Origin: Rahnella sp. AA
GTDB taxonomy: Bacteria; Pseudomonadota; Gammaproteobacteria; Enterobacterales; Enterobacteriaceae
Length of the DNA: 64,000 nucleotides
NCBI RefSeq assembly: GCF_002834385.1
Contig: NZ_PITQ01000002.1
Span: 1-64,000 of the forward strand
Reading direction: 5' to 3'
A model generated the notes under the pieces. It searched no databases, had not been told where the DNA came from, and was given only the letters and a program-made list of their open reading frames with translations. Position 1 is the first letter of the stretch, and each line of letters opens with the position of its first letter. Position numbers and translations under genes: made by a program. Shown piece after piece: positions 25,848 to 34,382 of the stretch.

Positions 25848-26138
25848 ATGAAAATTGTGAAGGAGGCGCTGGCAGGCACGGTTGAATCCAGCGATTTGTT
25901 GGTAAAAATCGCACCAGCCAGCGAGCTGAACGTGGTGATCAACAGCGAAGTTATCAAGCAGTTTGGCGACCAGATCCGCCGCGTAGTGAACGAAACGCTG
26001 GAAGCCCTCGGCGTCAAAGAGGGTCTGCTGATTATTGAAGATAAAGGCGCGCTCGATTGCGTTATCCGCGCCCGCGTGCAAAGTGCGGTACTGCGTGCAG
26101 CACAGGAAGAAAATATTCACTGGGAGACGTTAAGATGA
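25848..26138 (+). CDS. citD: citrate lyase acyl carrier protein (gamma subunit) CitD
   Basis: The 96-residue protein (E. coli about 98) has the [15 protein letters not shown] segment in which Ser14 carries the 2'-(5''-phosphoribosyl)-3'-dephospho-CoA group. The [18 protein letters not shown] helix near the end is also typical. It carries acetyl and citryl groups between CitF and CitE. Its stop overlaps the citE start in ATGA (26135-26138). Confidence 0.96.
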   Translation: MKIVKEALAGTVESSDLLVKIAPASELNVVINSEVIKQFGDQIRRVVNETLEALGVKEGLLIIEDKGALDCVIRARVQSAVLRAAQEENIHWETLR

Positions 26139-27010
26139 AAAAACTCCGCCGCAGTATGCTGTTCCTGCCGGGGGCCAGCGCCGCCATGTTATCCACGGCA
26201 TTTATCTATCGTCCTGATTCCATCATGTTTGACCTGGAAGACGCCGTTTCCTTGCGTGAGAAAGACACCGCACGCATTCTGGTCTTCCACGCCCTGCAAC
26301 ACCCGATGTACAAAGATATCGAAACCGTCGTCCGCATTAATCAGCTCAGCACCCCGTTTGGACTTAAAGACCTGGAAGCCGTGGTGCGCGCGGGCGTGGA
26401 CGTGGTTCGGTTGCCCAAAACCGATACGCCGGAAGATATTTTCGAACTGGAAGCGCATATCGAGCGCATCGAAAAAGACTGCGGTCGTGAAGTCGGTTCC
26501 ACCAAAGTGATGGCCGCCATCGAATCAGCCATTGGCGTCATCAACGCTGTCGCCATTGCCCGCTGTTCACCGCGTCTGATAGGCATCGCGCTGGCTGCTT
26601 TCGACTATGTGATGGATATGCAAACTGAACGCGGCGACGGTACCGAGTTGTTCTACGCCCGCTGCGCTGTGCTGCATGCCGCGCGCGCCGCCGGTATTGA
26701 TGCCTTTGACGTGGTGTATTCCGATATCAACGATGAAGCCGGTTTCCTGCGTGAAGTCGAGCTTATCCGCAAAATGGGCTTCAACGGCAAATCCCTGATT
26801 AACCCGCGCCAGATTGAGTTACTGCACAACGCTTATGCGCCAACGCAGGAAGACGTGGATTACGCGCGTCGCGTTATCGCTGCCGCAGAAGAAGGCGAGC
26901 GCAAAGGCCTCGGCGTAATTTCGCTCAACGGCAAGATGATCGATGGCCCGATCATCAACCACGCACAAGTGGTGCTTGAACGCGCCAGCGCCTCCGGCGT
27001 GCGTCGCTAG
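26135..27010 (+). CDS. citE: citrate lyase beta subunit CitE (citryl-ACP lyase)
   Basis: From the ATG at 26135, which overlaps the citD stop by 4 bp, the product is 291 residues (E. coli about 302). It is a TIM-barrel HpcH/HpaI-superfamily lyase: [18 protein letters not shown] at the N-terminus, [19 protein letters not shown] with the substrate/metal-binding residues, [20 protein letters not shown], and [19 protein letters not shown] with the metal-binding Glu. It splits citryl-ACP into acetyl-ACP and oxaloacetate. Translational coupling to citD fits the 1:1 stoichiometry of the complex. Confidence 0.96.
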   Translation: MKKLRRSMLFLPGASAAMLSTAFIYRPDSIMFDLEDAVSLREKDTARILVFHALQHPMYKDIETVVRINQLSTPFGLKDLEAVVRAGVDVVRLPKTDTPEDIFELEAHIERIEKDCGREVGSTKVMAAIESAIGVINAVAIARCSPRLIGIALAAFDYVMDMQTERGDGTELFYARCAVLHAARAAGIDAFDVVYSDINDEAGFLREVELIRKMGFNGKSLINPRQIELLHNAYAPTQEDVDYARRVIAAAEEGERKGLGVISLNGKMIDGPIINHAQVVLERASASGVRR

Positions 27011-27031
27011 CCCTCAATTTTGCACAGGAAT

Positions 27032-28567
27032 ATGAAGAGAATGAGCCATTTAACAGAAATGTTGCACAGCCAATATCCCGGAATGAAACATCTGGTCGCT
27101 TTCGACGGTGCGCACCGCACCACGCCGTATCTTTCTGACCCCGATGCGCGCCTGCACCGTAAACTATGTGATTCACTGGAACAGGCCATTGCACGCAGCG
27201 GCCTGAAGGACGGTATGACCATCTCCTTCCATCACGCTTTCCGTGAGGGCGATCAGGTCATTAACAACGTCGTTGCCACACTGGCACGCCTGGGTTTCAA
27301 AAATCTGACGCTGGCTTCCAGCTCACTGATGACCTGTAATGACGCGCTGATCGAGCACATCCGTAGCGGCGTCATCACCCGTATTTATACCTCCGGCATG
27401 CGTGGCAAACTGGCCGATGCCATTTCCCACGGCCTGATGGAAGAACCGGTCCAGATCCATTCACATGGCGGTCGGGTGAAATTATTACAAGACGGCGAGC
27501 TGAGCATTGATGTCGCGTTTTTGGGCGTACCGTGCAGCGACGAATTCGGCAATGCCAACGGCACGCACGGCAAGTCCTGCTGCGGTTCGCTGGGCTACGC
27601 GATGGTGGACGCACAGTTTGCCAGAACCGTCGTGTTGCTGACGGAAGAACTGGTGCCCTTCCCTAACATGCCCGCCAGCCTGGTGCAGGATCAGGTGGAT
27701 TACATCGTGAAAGTCGATCAGGTCGGCGACCCGGCAAAAATCAGCGTTGGCGCTGCACGCGTGACCAGTAATCCGCGCGAACTGATGATTGCCCGCACGG
27801 CAGCCGAAGTAATTGAACATTCAGGCTATTTCAAACCCGGCTTTTCAATGCAAACCGGTTCAGGCGCGGCGGCAACGGCCTGTACACGGTTCATGGAAGA
27901 GAAAATGGAACGTAATCAGATCACCGCGCGTTTTGCCCTCGGCGGCATCACCGGCAGTCTGGTGGATCTGCATGAAAAAGGGTTAATCGAAACGCTGCTG
28001 GACACGCAATGTTTTGACGGACAAGCCGCGTCATCGCTGGGCCGCAATCCGCAACACATTGAAATCTCGACCAACGTTTATGCTAATCCGGGTGCAAAGG
28101 CCGCAAGCTGCGATCAGCTCGATATCGTCATTCTGAGCGCACTGGAAATCGATACCGATTTTAATGTCAACGTCATCACCGGTTCAGACGGCGTGATGCG
28201 TGGCGCATCGGGCGGGCATTGCGACGTCGCCAGCGCCGCAAACCTGACTATCGTTGTGGCACCGCTACTGCGTAGCCGTATTCCGACGGTCGTTCGCCGC
28301 GTCACTACCCGCGTCACGCCGGGCGAAAGCATCGATGTGCTGGTGACTGACCACGGGATTGCCGTGAATCCTGCACGCCCGGAAATCCGCCAGCGCCTCG
28401 AAGAAGCGGGCATGAAAATCATGGATATCGAGGCGCTGTATCAGCGTGCGATTTCCCTGACCGGCGAGCCGAAGTCGATTGAGTTTACATCGCGCGTTGT
28501 TGGCGTGATCCGTTACCGCGACGGCAGCGTGATTGACGTCGTTCATCAGGTCAAAGAGGACGCATAA
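27032..28567 (+). CDS. citF: citrate lyase alpha subunit CitF (citrate:acetyl-ACP transferase)
   Basis: The product is about 511 residues (E. coli about 510). It is a CoA-transferase-like protein with GMTISFHHAFREGDQVINNV, NLTLASSSLMTCNDALIEHI, QIHSHGGRVKLLQDGELSID, ARFALGGITGSLVDLHEKGL and VLVTDHGIAVNPARPEIRQR. It exchanges acetate for citrate on the carrier protein. The start could be the ATG at 27032 or the one at 27041; the frame also runs back to a TTG at 27020. AGGA at 27025-27028 is best spaced for 27041. The TAA (28565-28567) overlaps the citX ATG. Confidence 0.95.
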   Translation: MKRMSHLTEMLHSQYPGMKHLVAFDGAHRTTPYLSDPDARLHRKLCDSLEQAIARSGLKDGMTISFHHAFREGDQVINNVVATLARLGFKNLTLASSSLMTCNDALIEHIRSGVITRIYTSGMRGKLADAISHGLMEEPVQIHSHGGRVKLLQDGELSIDVAFLGVPCSDEFGNANGTHGKSCCGSLGYAMVDAQFARTVVLLTEELVPFPNMPASLVQDQVDYIVKVDQVGDPAKISVGAARVTSNPRELMIARTAAEVIEHSGYFKPGFSMQTGSGAAATACTRFMEEKMERNQITARFALGGITGSLVDLHEKGLIETLLDTQCFDGQAASSLGRNPQHIEISTNVYANPGAKAASCDQLDIVILSALEIDTDFNVNVITGSDGVMRGASGGHCDVASAANLTIVVAPLLRSRIPTVVRRVTTRVTPGESIDVLVTDHGIAVNPARPEIRQRLEEAGMKIMDIEALYQRAISLTGEPKSIEFTSRVVGVIRYRDGSVIDVVHQVKEDA

Positions 28568-29106
28568 TGAGTATCATGACGCCTGCCGAAGCAGGCGTCA
28601 GCCTGGAGGATTTGCTGGCTGCAAAGGAACAGCGTGCGCAGCGGCAAACCGACTGGCTGACACAATTTTCGCAACCGCTGATTTCACTCACGCTGGTGAC
28701 GCCGGGGCCGGTGAAAGATTCCATACGTTATCGCGAAGTCATGCGCGAAGCGCTGCAACGCGCCGAAATGACGCTGCTGCAACACGGCTGGCCTGTGCTG
28801 AAACATCAGGTATTTTGGTTGCCAACCGGTGCGGAAGCCTTCTGGAGCGTTGGGCACCCGGCACCGGAAGTGAAAGCGGCCACCGTGGCGCTGGAGCAAT
28901 CGCATGCGCTGGGCCGTTTGTGGGATTTCGATGTGATTTGTCCGCAGGCCGGTGTTGTAGGCCGTCGTTCGCTGGATAATGCCAGCCGCCGCTGCCTGAT
29001 TTGCGACGGTCCTGCACATGCCTGTGCCCGTTCGCGCGAGCATCCGCTGCCCGACGTAATAGCCAAAGTGGAGGCGCTGATTGATGGCTGGCATCGCGCT
29101 CACTGA
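28567..29106 (+). CDS. citX: apo-citrate lyase phosphoribosyl-dephospho-CoA transferase CitX
   Basis: The 179-residue protein carries the CitX motifs GRLWDFDVICPQAG and SRRCLICDGPAHACARSREH near the C-terminus (a Cys-rich signature). It transfers the phosphoribosyl-dephospho-CoA group from the CitG product to Ser14 of CitD. The ATG overlaps the citF stop by one base (TAATG), and citG starts inside its last codons. In Klebsiella and E. coli the same genes are arranged citX-citG or fused; here they are separate but coupled. Confidence 0.94.
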   Translation: MSIMTPAEAGVSLEDLLAAKEQRAQRQTDWLTQFSQPLISLTLVTPGPVKDSIRYREVMREALQRAEMTLLQHGWPVLKHQVFWLPTGAEAFWSVGHPAPEVKAATVALEQSHALGRLWDFDVICPQAGVVGRRSLDNASRRCLICDGPAHACARSREHPLPDVIAKVEALIDGWHRAH

Positions 29107-29923
29107 GCCGCGGGTTTGCACCGATATCGCCGGGCTGGCAGCCGAAGCGCTCCGTCAGGAAGTCTGGCTGACGCCCAAACCCGGTCTGGTGGACAGCGCC
29201 AATAACGGTTCACACAGTGACATGGATTTGCCGATGTTTTTGCGCAGCATCGGTGCGATTACGCCGTGGCTGTATCAGTTCTACCGGCTCGGCCAGCAGG
29301 ACGCCGCACAACCGGCAACGGCCATGCTGATGCGGATCCGCCCTGCCGGTCTGGCCTGCGAGCAGGCGATGTTCGGCGCAACAAATGGCATTAACACGCA
29401 CAAAGGCGGCATTTTTTCTTTGGGAATTCTGTGTACAGCGGCAGGCAGGATCAGCGCCCACCAGCAACCGCTGACCCGCACGGCGTTATGTGCCGAAGTG
29501 GCCGCCCTCACGCACGGGCTGGTGGAACGGGAATTACAACATTGCCGCCAGCCGGTAACTGCCGGAGAACGGTTATTTCAGGCGCACGGCATGACCGGTG
29601 CACGCGGCGAAGTGCAGAGCGGATTCGTGACGCTACGTCGCCATGTGCTGCCTTACTGGCTGGCCGAACCCCGGCCTGAGCGCCGTAGCCTGAATGCCCT
29701 GCTGCGCCTGATGGCATTTAATCCGGATACCAATCTGGTGTCGCGCGGCGGGCTGAACGGCCTGCATTTTGTCCAGGACTATGCCCGCCGTTTGCTGAAA
29801 ACCGGCTGGCAAAAAGAGGATTTACAGGAGATGGATCAGGCGTTGATTTCCCGGCATCTCAGCCCCGGCGGCAGTGCCGATTTACTGGCAATCGCTACCG
29901 TGCTGATGGCCTTCCCGCAATGA
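29084..29923 (+). CDS. citG: triphosphoribosyl-dephospho-CoA synthase CitG
   Basis: The 279-residue protein from the ATG at 29084 (GGAGG 9 nt upstream, inside citX) has the conserved LTPKPGLVDSANNGSHSDMD block, GATNGINTHKGGIFSLGIL, GARGEVQSGF, NLVSRGGLNGL and LSPGGSADLLAIA. It makes 2'-(5''-triphosphoribosyl)-3'-dephospho-CoA from ATP and dephospho-CoA, the precursor of the CitD prosthetic group. It overlaps citX by about 23 bp and the hydrolase gene by 4 bp. An in-frame TTG at 29081 is less likely. Confidence 0.94.
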   Translation: MAGIALTEPRVCTDIAGLAAEALRQEVWLTPKPGLVDSANNGSHSDMDLPMFLRSIGAITPWLYQFYRLGQQDAAQPATAMLMRIRPAGLACEQAMFGATNGINTHKGGIFSLGILCTAAGRISAHQQPLTRTALCAEVAALTHGLVERELQHCRQPVTAGERLFQAHGMTGARGEVQSGFVTLRRHVLPYWLAEPRPERRSLNALLRLMAFNPDTNLVSRGGLNGLHFVQDYARRLLKTGWQKEDLQEMDQALISRHLSPGGSADLLAIATVLMAFPQ

Positions 29924-30465
29924 GCGAAACCCCGAACATCACGCGGATGCTGGTTCCCGGATTACGTGACAGTGAGGCCGGACACTGGCAAAGCCGCTGG
30001 CACGAGCAGAACCCGCAATGGCTGCGGGCCAAACAGCGCAACTGGGCGCAGGTCGATCTCGAAGGCTGGATCGCCGCCATTGACCGTGAGCAGAAGCTGG
30101 CAAAAAGCCCGTTGTTGCTGATTGGTCATAGCTTTGGCGCGCTCGCCAGCCTGGTATGGGCAAACCGCCACCCTCCGCTTTGCGCGGGCGTGATGCTGGT
30201 CGCGCCCGCCGAACCGATGCGTTTTGGTCTGGACGAGGACATTGTGCCTGAGCCTCTGGCAGTCCCTGGCCTGCTGGTCGCCAGCCATACGGATCCGTTA
30301 TTGCCTTTTACCCGCGCGCAGTTCTGGGCGCAGGCGTGGGGCTGCGAGCTGGTGGATATCGGCGAGGCCGGGCATATCAATGTGGAATCGGGTTTCGGAG
30401 AATGGCCGTGGGGGCTGGCAAAACTGGAAGAGTTTGCCGCGCGGCTGGCGGCAAACTCCCGTTGA
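29920..30465 (+). CDS. RBBP9/YdeN-type alpha/beta hydrolase coupled to citG
   Basis: The 181-residue protein is a small serine hydrolase: LVPGLRDSEAGHWQSRW at the N-terminus (the oxyanion/entry motif of the RBBP9/YdeN family), nucleophile Ser in LLIGHSFGALAS (about residue 70), acid Asp in ASHTDPLLPF and His in GEAGHINVESGFGEWPWG. Its ATG overlaps the citG stop in ATGA, so it is translated as the last gene of the citrate operon. The family has no established role in citrate metabolism. A house-cleaning role (hydrolysing deacetylated or mis-acylated CitD, or a thioester by-product) is only inference. Such a gene is not present in the Klebsiella cit operon as I recall it. Confidence 0.88.
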   Translation: MSETPNITRMLVPGLRDSEAGHWQSRWHEQNPQWLRAKQRNWAQVDLEGWIAAIDREQKLAKSPLLLIGHSFGALASLVWANRHPPLCAGVMLVAPAEPMRFGLDEDIVPEPLAVPGLLVASHTDPLLPFTRAQFWAQAWGCELVDIGEAGHINVESGFGEWPWGLAKLEEFAARLAANSR

Positions 30466-30473
30466 AAATGTGC

Positions 30474-30950
30474 TTAACGAACGATGCGGTTATCTGCTTC
30501 CGGTGCCGGTTTGGATTTCACGCAGCACAGGTAAATCATTACCAGCAGCGGGATCCAGCCGAGCACGATACCCAACGTGATTTTCATCCAGACATAGGTT
30601 TCCGGTGACGCGTATTCCATCAGGATCATATTCAGCAGGCGGGAAACCACGCCAGCCAGATAGACACCGCCAAACCACCAGCCGGAGCGGTTGATGTCGT
30701 GCATGCGCCGGATACCGACCGCCAGAATCGGTAATGCCAGCGCCAGCGCGTAAATAGTGTAAGCCATACCGGCATAGAACACGCCGTAAGGGTTCCCCGC
30801 CAGCTCCATCACGAAAGCGACTATCCCCGTCAGCAAAATCATCAGCAGGATATTGACTAACGTGAACACCCAAAATTCTTTGCGGGTCGCACGCCCTTCA
30901 AATTTCACATACCCTTTCCAGCCCCGAACAAAACACTGCCATACGGTCAT
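30474..30950 (-). CDS. DUF805 inner-membrane protein
   Basis: The 158-residue protein starts WQCFVRGWKGYVKFEGRATR and shows the DUF805 motif FEGRATRKEFWVFTLVN, four hydrophobic helices and the conserved RRMHDINRSGWW loop near residues 80-92 (GIRRMHDINRSGWWFGG). Function of the family is unknown (E. coli YhaH/YhaI are members). It converges on the citrate operon with an 8-bp gap, and its C-terminus is cytoplasmic and charged. Confidence 0.88.
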   Translation of the reverse strand: MTVWQCFVRGWKGYVKFEGRATRKEFWVFTLVNILLMILLTGIVAFVMELAGNPYGVFYAGMAYTIYALALALPILAVGIRRMHDINRSGWWFGGVYLAGVVSRLLNMILMEYASPETYVWMKITLGIVLGWIPLLVMIYLCCVKSKPAPEADNRIVR

Positions 30951-31041
30951 TCAATCATATCCTTTTGTTTATCGTTCGATATTTTTCATATCTTAAACGC
31001 TATCAAAAGTATTCTGAAATCTTTATTTACATCTGACGGGG

Positions 31042-32112
31042 TCATTGGCCGCGTAACTGCTGTGCCAGTTTATCCAGCTGATCGGCAATCTGGTTCAGAT
31101 CTTTATCCTGTCCGCCCGGCGCGCGGGTAGAGTTGCGGACAACCAGCTTTGCCGGCAGCACTTTTGATGGCGTCTCTTCATTACCCGCAGCCAGCAAGTT
31201 TTCCACCGCCTCTTTGCTTTGCAAATCAAGATCCAAAGAAACCGTGGTCAGCGCCGGATGGAAAAATGCGCTGTCGTAAGTATCGTCGTAACCAATGATC
31301 GATACCTGCTGCGGGATGGCGACATTGTGCTGATGCAGTGCACTGATCACACCCAGCGCCATCTGGTCGTTCCCGACCAATATTGCGGTGAATTGCGGCG
31401 TTTCACGCAGCATCTGCAATGCGCTGTAATAACCGCTTTTCGCGCTCCAGTCACCGTGAATAACCTTAACAGGGTCCAGCCCTTTTTCTGCCAACGTTTC
31501 CTGCCAGCTTTGCAGGCGCAGGCGTGAGGAAACCGACTCTTCCGGCCCCGCCAGCAGAGCAAACTCCCGATGCCCCAAATCATGCAAATATTCCACGCTG
31601 GCGCGTGAACCGTCTGCCGGATTAAAGCAGATATTAAACACCGGGCTGGTCGGATCGACATCGAGGAACAAGCAAAGAATGTCGCGGTTGTTCTCAAAAA
31701 TACGTTCCGCCTCGGCGTTTTCCAGCGGAATGTTGATAATGACGCGCTCGACACGCTGCGATTTCAGCTCATTAATCGAATCCTGAATGCTCTGATTAAC
31801 ATCTTCATCGATCATCGAAATCAGCACCTGATACCCGGCCTGATGGGCGTATTTTTTAACCGATGCCGCGATCTGCGAGGGCGCATGTAACGCCAGAGAC
31901 GTCGTCACCAGCCCTATCGTAAAACTCTGCTTACCCACCAGTTGCTGCGCCAGCCGGTTCGGCACATACCGCAGTACTTCAATGGCCTGCTCGACTTTCA
32001 GACGCGTGGCGTCGGAAACGTTGGCTGATTTATTTAATACCCGCGAAACCGTCTGATAAGACACTCCGGCATAACGGGCAACATCTTCTAATGTCGAACT
32101 TTTTGATTTCAT
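31042..32112 (-). CDS. ganR: LacI-family regulator of the galactan locus
   Basis: From the Met at 32112 the product is 356 residues. It has a LacI-type HTH and hinge (STLEDVARYAGVSYQTVSRV; VSDATRLKVEQAIEVLRYVP), a sugar-binding core (FTIGLVTTSLALHAPSQIAA; SIIGYDDTYDSAFFHPALTT) and a C-terminal leucine-rich LNQIADQLDKLAQQLRGQ tail resembling the LacI tetramerisation helix. The upstream extension to 32181 is rejected because the HTH would lie too far in. It is divergent from ganL, and in Dickeya the matching gene (ganR) represses the gan genes. The effector is presumably galactose or galactobiose. Confidence 0.9.
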   Translation of the reverse strand: MKSKSSTLEDVARYAGVSYQTVSRVLNKSANVSDATRLKVEQAIEVLRYVPNRLAQQLVGKQSFTIGLVTTSLALHAPSQIAASVKKYAHQAGYQVLISMIDEDVNQSIQDSINELKSQRVERVIINIPLENAEAERIFENNRDILCLFLDVDPTSPVFNICFNPADGSRASVEYLHDLGHREFALLAGPEESVSSRLRLQSWQETLAEKGLDPVKVIHGDWSAKSGYYSALQMLRETPQFTAILVGNDQMALGVISALHQHNVAIPQQVSIIGYDDTYDSAFFHPALTTVSLDLDLQSKEAVENLLAAGNEETPSKVLPAKLVVRNSTRAPGGQDKDLNQIADQLDKLAQQLRGQ

Positions 32113-32215
32113 TCTATCCCCAGCCTGCACCCGTGATTTAGCCCGATACCATGATAATCGAGCCAAAGTACGGGATCTCATTTAAAAGTTCAATCTGGAG
32201 TGTCACTTACCGCAT

Positions 32216-32230
32216 AAGTTATACGTTAAC
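32216..32230. promoter_or_regulatory. candidate GanR operator upstream of ganL
   Basis: AAGTTATACGTTAAC contains the dyad GTTA-N5-TAAC. The 12-mer GTTATACGTTAA recurs at 41319-41330 in the ganE-ganC divergent region, the other expected GanR target. It lies between ganR and ganL. Prediction only. Confidence 0.45.
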
Positions 32231-32389
32231 ATTGAATATATTCGTGATTAACATCACCAGCAATTAACTAAATACCCGTAACTTCTAGACATATATCACA
32301 ATTCAGAATGTGTAAAATTGATCATTATTGTTTCTGGGTATCTTATAGATTCCGTAAATGTGAACGTCATACAATCATAAGGAAAAAAA

Positions 32390-33646
32390 ATGAAACACAA
32401 CTTACGTACTCTGGCTGTGGCGGTTTCCCTTGCCATTACGGCAGGCCCTGCAGTGGCAAACGATATTGATTTTCACGGATATTTGCGTTCCGGGCTAGGG
32501 GTCTCCGGCAGCGGCAGTCTGGAGCAATTCCAGAAAAACAAAGTCGGTCGTTTGGGCAACGAAAACGACACCTATGGCGAGATCGAGCTGGGCAGCGAAG
32601 TCTACAAGAAAGACGATGTGAGTTTTTATGTCGACTCTATGGTCAGCATGGTTTCGGACGGTTCGAACGATGACGAAAACACCCTCAACGATGATGCGCA
32701 ATTCGGCCTGCGTCAGCTGAACCTGCAAATCAAAGGGCTGGTGCCGTGGGATAAAGATGCGGTGATCTGGGGCGGTAAGCGTTATTACCAGCGCCATGAC
32801 CTGCACATCATCGATACCAAATACTGGAACATCTCCGGTGCCGGTGCCGGTGTGGAAAACCTGAAGTTGGGTGAAGGCGCGCTGTCTGTGGCGTGGATCC
32901 GCGGCGATGCCAATGACGTAGATTACCGCGTCGATGGCGATAATGACGTTAACATCAACTACATTGACGTACGTTATGCTGGCATTAAACCGTGGAGCGG
33001 CGCGTGGATGGAAGTCGGTGCCGACTACGCTATGCCAAACCTGACGCACGACCAGAAAGACTACGGCGGCCTGTATGATGCGGATAACGGCGTAATGCTG
33101 ACCGGTGAAATCAGCCAGGACATGTGGGGTGGCTATAACAAACTGGTGCTGCAATATGCCAACAAAGGCCTGGCGCAGAATATGATTTCACAGGGCGGTG
33201 GCTGGTATGACATGTGGAATTACACCAATGACGCCACCGGTTATCGCGGCATTATCACCGGGCTTATCCCGATTACCAGCAAATTCAGCCTCAATCACGT
33301 TCTGACATACGGCCATGCGGAAAACATCACCGACTATACCGATACGACGGAACTGGTTTCTCTGGTTGGCCGTGCGCAATACCAGTGGACGGATTATGTA
33401 CGAACCATCGGCGAAGTCGGTACGTTCTACCAGAAAGACGATTACAAGAACGGCACCAACTATAAGCAAGGCGGTCAAAAATATACGCTGGCGATGGGTC
33501 TGGCGGCCGGTCCTGAATTTATGTCGCGCCCTGAACTGCGCGTATTCGCTTCTTATCTGAATGATTCTGAACACGGCGATACGTTTGAAGACCATACCAA
33601 ATCCGATACGTGGAACTTTGGTGTGCAGGTAGAAGCCTGGTGGTAA
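32390..33646 (+). CDS. ganL: maltoporin-like carbohydrate porin (GanL)
   Basis: The 418-residue precursor has a signal peptide ending in GPAVA, then NDIDFHGYLRSGLGVSGSGS, the maltoporin/LamB start. It ends in a C-terminal aromatic beta signal (FGVQVEAWW). The size fits an 18-strand sugar porin. It should let galacto-oligosaccharides cross the outer membrane, as does Dickeya GanL. A good GGA-rich ribosome site (AAGGA, 32380-32384) precedes the ATG. It is transcribed apart from the rest of the gan genes and ends with a terminator at 33909-33936. Confidence 0.9.
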   Translation: MKHNLRTLAVAVSLAITAGPAVANDIDFHGYLRSGLGVSGSGSLEQFQKNKVGRLGNENDTYGEIELGSEVYKKDDVSFYVDSMVSMVSDGSNDDENTLNDDAQFGLRQLNLQIKGLVPWDKDAVIWGGKRYYQRHDLHIIDTKYWNISGAGAGVENLKLGEGALSVAWIRGDANDVDYRVDGDNDVNINYIDVRYAGIKPWSGAWMEVGADYAMPNLTHDQKDYGGLYDADNGVMLTGEISQDMWGGYNKLVLQYANKGLAQNMISQGGGWYDMWNYTNDATGYRGIITGLIPITSKFSLNHVLTYGHAENITDYTDTTELVSLVGRAQYQWTDYVRTIGEVGTFYQKDDYKNGTNYKQGGQKYTLAMGLAAGPEFMSRPELRVFASYLNDSEHGDTFEDHTKSDTWNFGVQVEAWW

Positions 33647-33660
33647 ATTTCCTTCGTTCT

Positions 33661-33759
33661 TGAAGCTGCAACTGCGTTAGCTGCGTTTGCTCACCCGAAT
33701 CACTGACATCAGTCAGCTCATCGGGATTCGCTCACTTGCCGCCTTGCTGCAACTCCAAT
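33661..33759. repeat. about 100-bp palindromic intergenic repeat (Yersiniaceae type)
   Basis: The core is a hairpin: CCCGA (33694-33698) with TCGGG (33721-33725), and CTGAC (33703-33707) with GTCAG (33712-33716). It is flanked by GCTGCAAC copies at 33665-33672 and 33746-33753. It resembles an abundant intergenic repeat that I recall from Yersinia and Serratia genomes. No second copy was noticed in this window. It is in the 344-bp gap after ganL, which otherwise holds only a terminator. Confidence 0.55.
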
Positions 33760-33908
33760 AACTTTGGAAATAGTTATAGTCGTTAATTAAAACAGTAATC
33801 CTCATTGTAATAAACGCTCAGGGTTTAACGCATTTTCTCTTGTAGGGGATCGTGACGTTTTTGTACCCGCACAGCAGCATCATTATTTAAAATAAAACAG
33901 TAAACAAT

Positions 33909-33936
33909 AAAGGCAGCCTTGTGTCGGGCTGCCTTT
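33909..33936 (+). terminator. ganL terminator
   Basis: AAAGGCAGCC (33909-33918) pairs with GGCTGCCTTT (33927-33936), followed by ATTTATTT. Confidence 0.8.
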
Positions 33937-33990
33937 ATTTATTTCAATGTTCTTCTTTTATTTAATACGCCAAATTAAAACCAGGTTCGA

Positions 33991-34308
33991 TTACTGGCTT
34001 TTTAAGCCAAATTTCTCGGTCATTAATTTCTTCAGGCTGTCGGACTGTTTACCGAATATCGCATGAACTTCCTGCCCGATGATCACCACGCCAATCGCCC
34101 CGGTCTGCTGGATAGCACCGGAGTTAACCCGCCGGAGTTCTTTCACGGTAACACGCAGTCGCGTGATACACGCATCGACGTTAATTATATTCTCGCGTCC
34201 GCCTAACGCATCAATTAATAAGGCCACGTCCGTTGACGGCGGAACGTCATCTTTAGGGTTTTTATTCTTCGCGGAAAAGACATGCATGAAATCTTTAATA
34301 TTAACCAT
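33991..34308 (-). CDS. stand-alone PTS EIIB domain protein (glucose family)
   Basis: The roughly 105-residue protein (Met at 34308; the frame extends to 34317) holds one EIIB(Glc-family) domain: LLIDALGGRENIINVDACIT with the phospho-accepting Cys, RLRVTVKELRRVN, and GAIGVVIIGQEVHAIFGKQS. No EIIC or EIIA is fused or adjacent. Short EIIB proteins such as this can be remnants of PtsG/NagE-type permeases or regulatory phosphocarriers. It lies between the ganL and ganB transcription units but behind the ganB terminator (34333-34370), so it seems to be expressed separately. Confidence 0.85.
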   Translation of the reverse strand: MVNIKDFMHVFSAKNKNPKDDVPPSTDVALLIDALGGRENIINVDACITRLRVTVKELRRVNSGAIQQTGAIGVVIIGQEVHAIFGKQSDSLKKLMTEKFGLKSQ

Positions 34309-34332
34309 AATGAACACCCTCTTTCAGAAATG

Positions 34333-34370
34333 AAAAAACGTGCAGAAGGGAATATTCCCCGCTGCACGTT
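34333..34370 (-). terminator. terminator of the ganEFGAB operon
   Basis: On the minus strand AACGTGCAG (34370-34362) pairs with CTGCACGTT (34345-34337), the loop adds a GGGAA/TTCCC pairing, and a run of six T follows (34338-34333). Confidence 0.85.
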
Positions 34371-34382
34371 CGTGATAAAAAA

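Noticed and set aside
33991..34317. EIIB gene as the last gene of the gan operon
   Set aside because: A strong minus-strand terminator with a T-run (34333-34370) lies between ganB and this gene.
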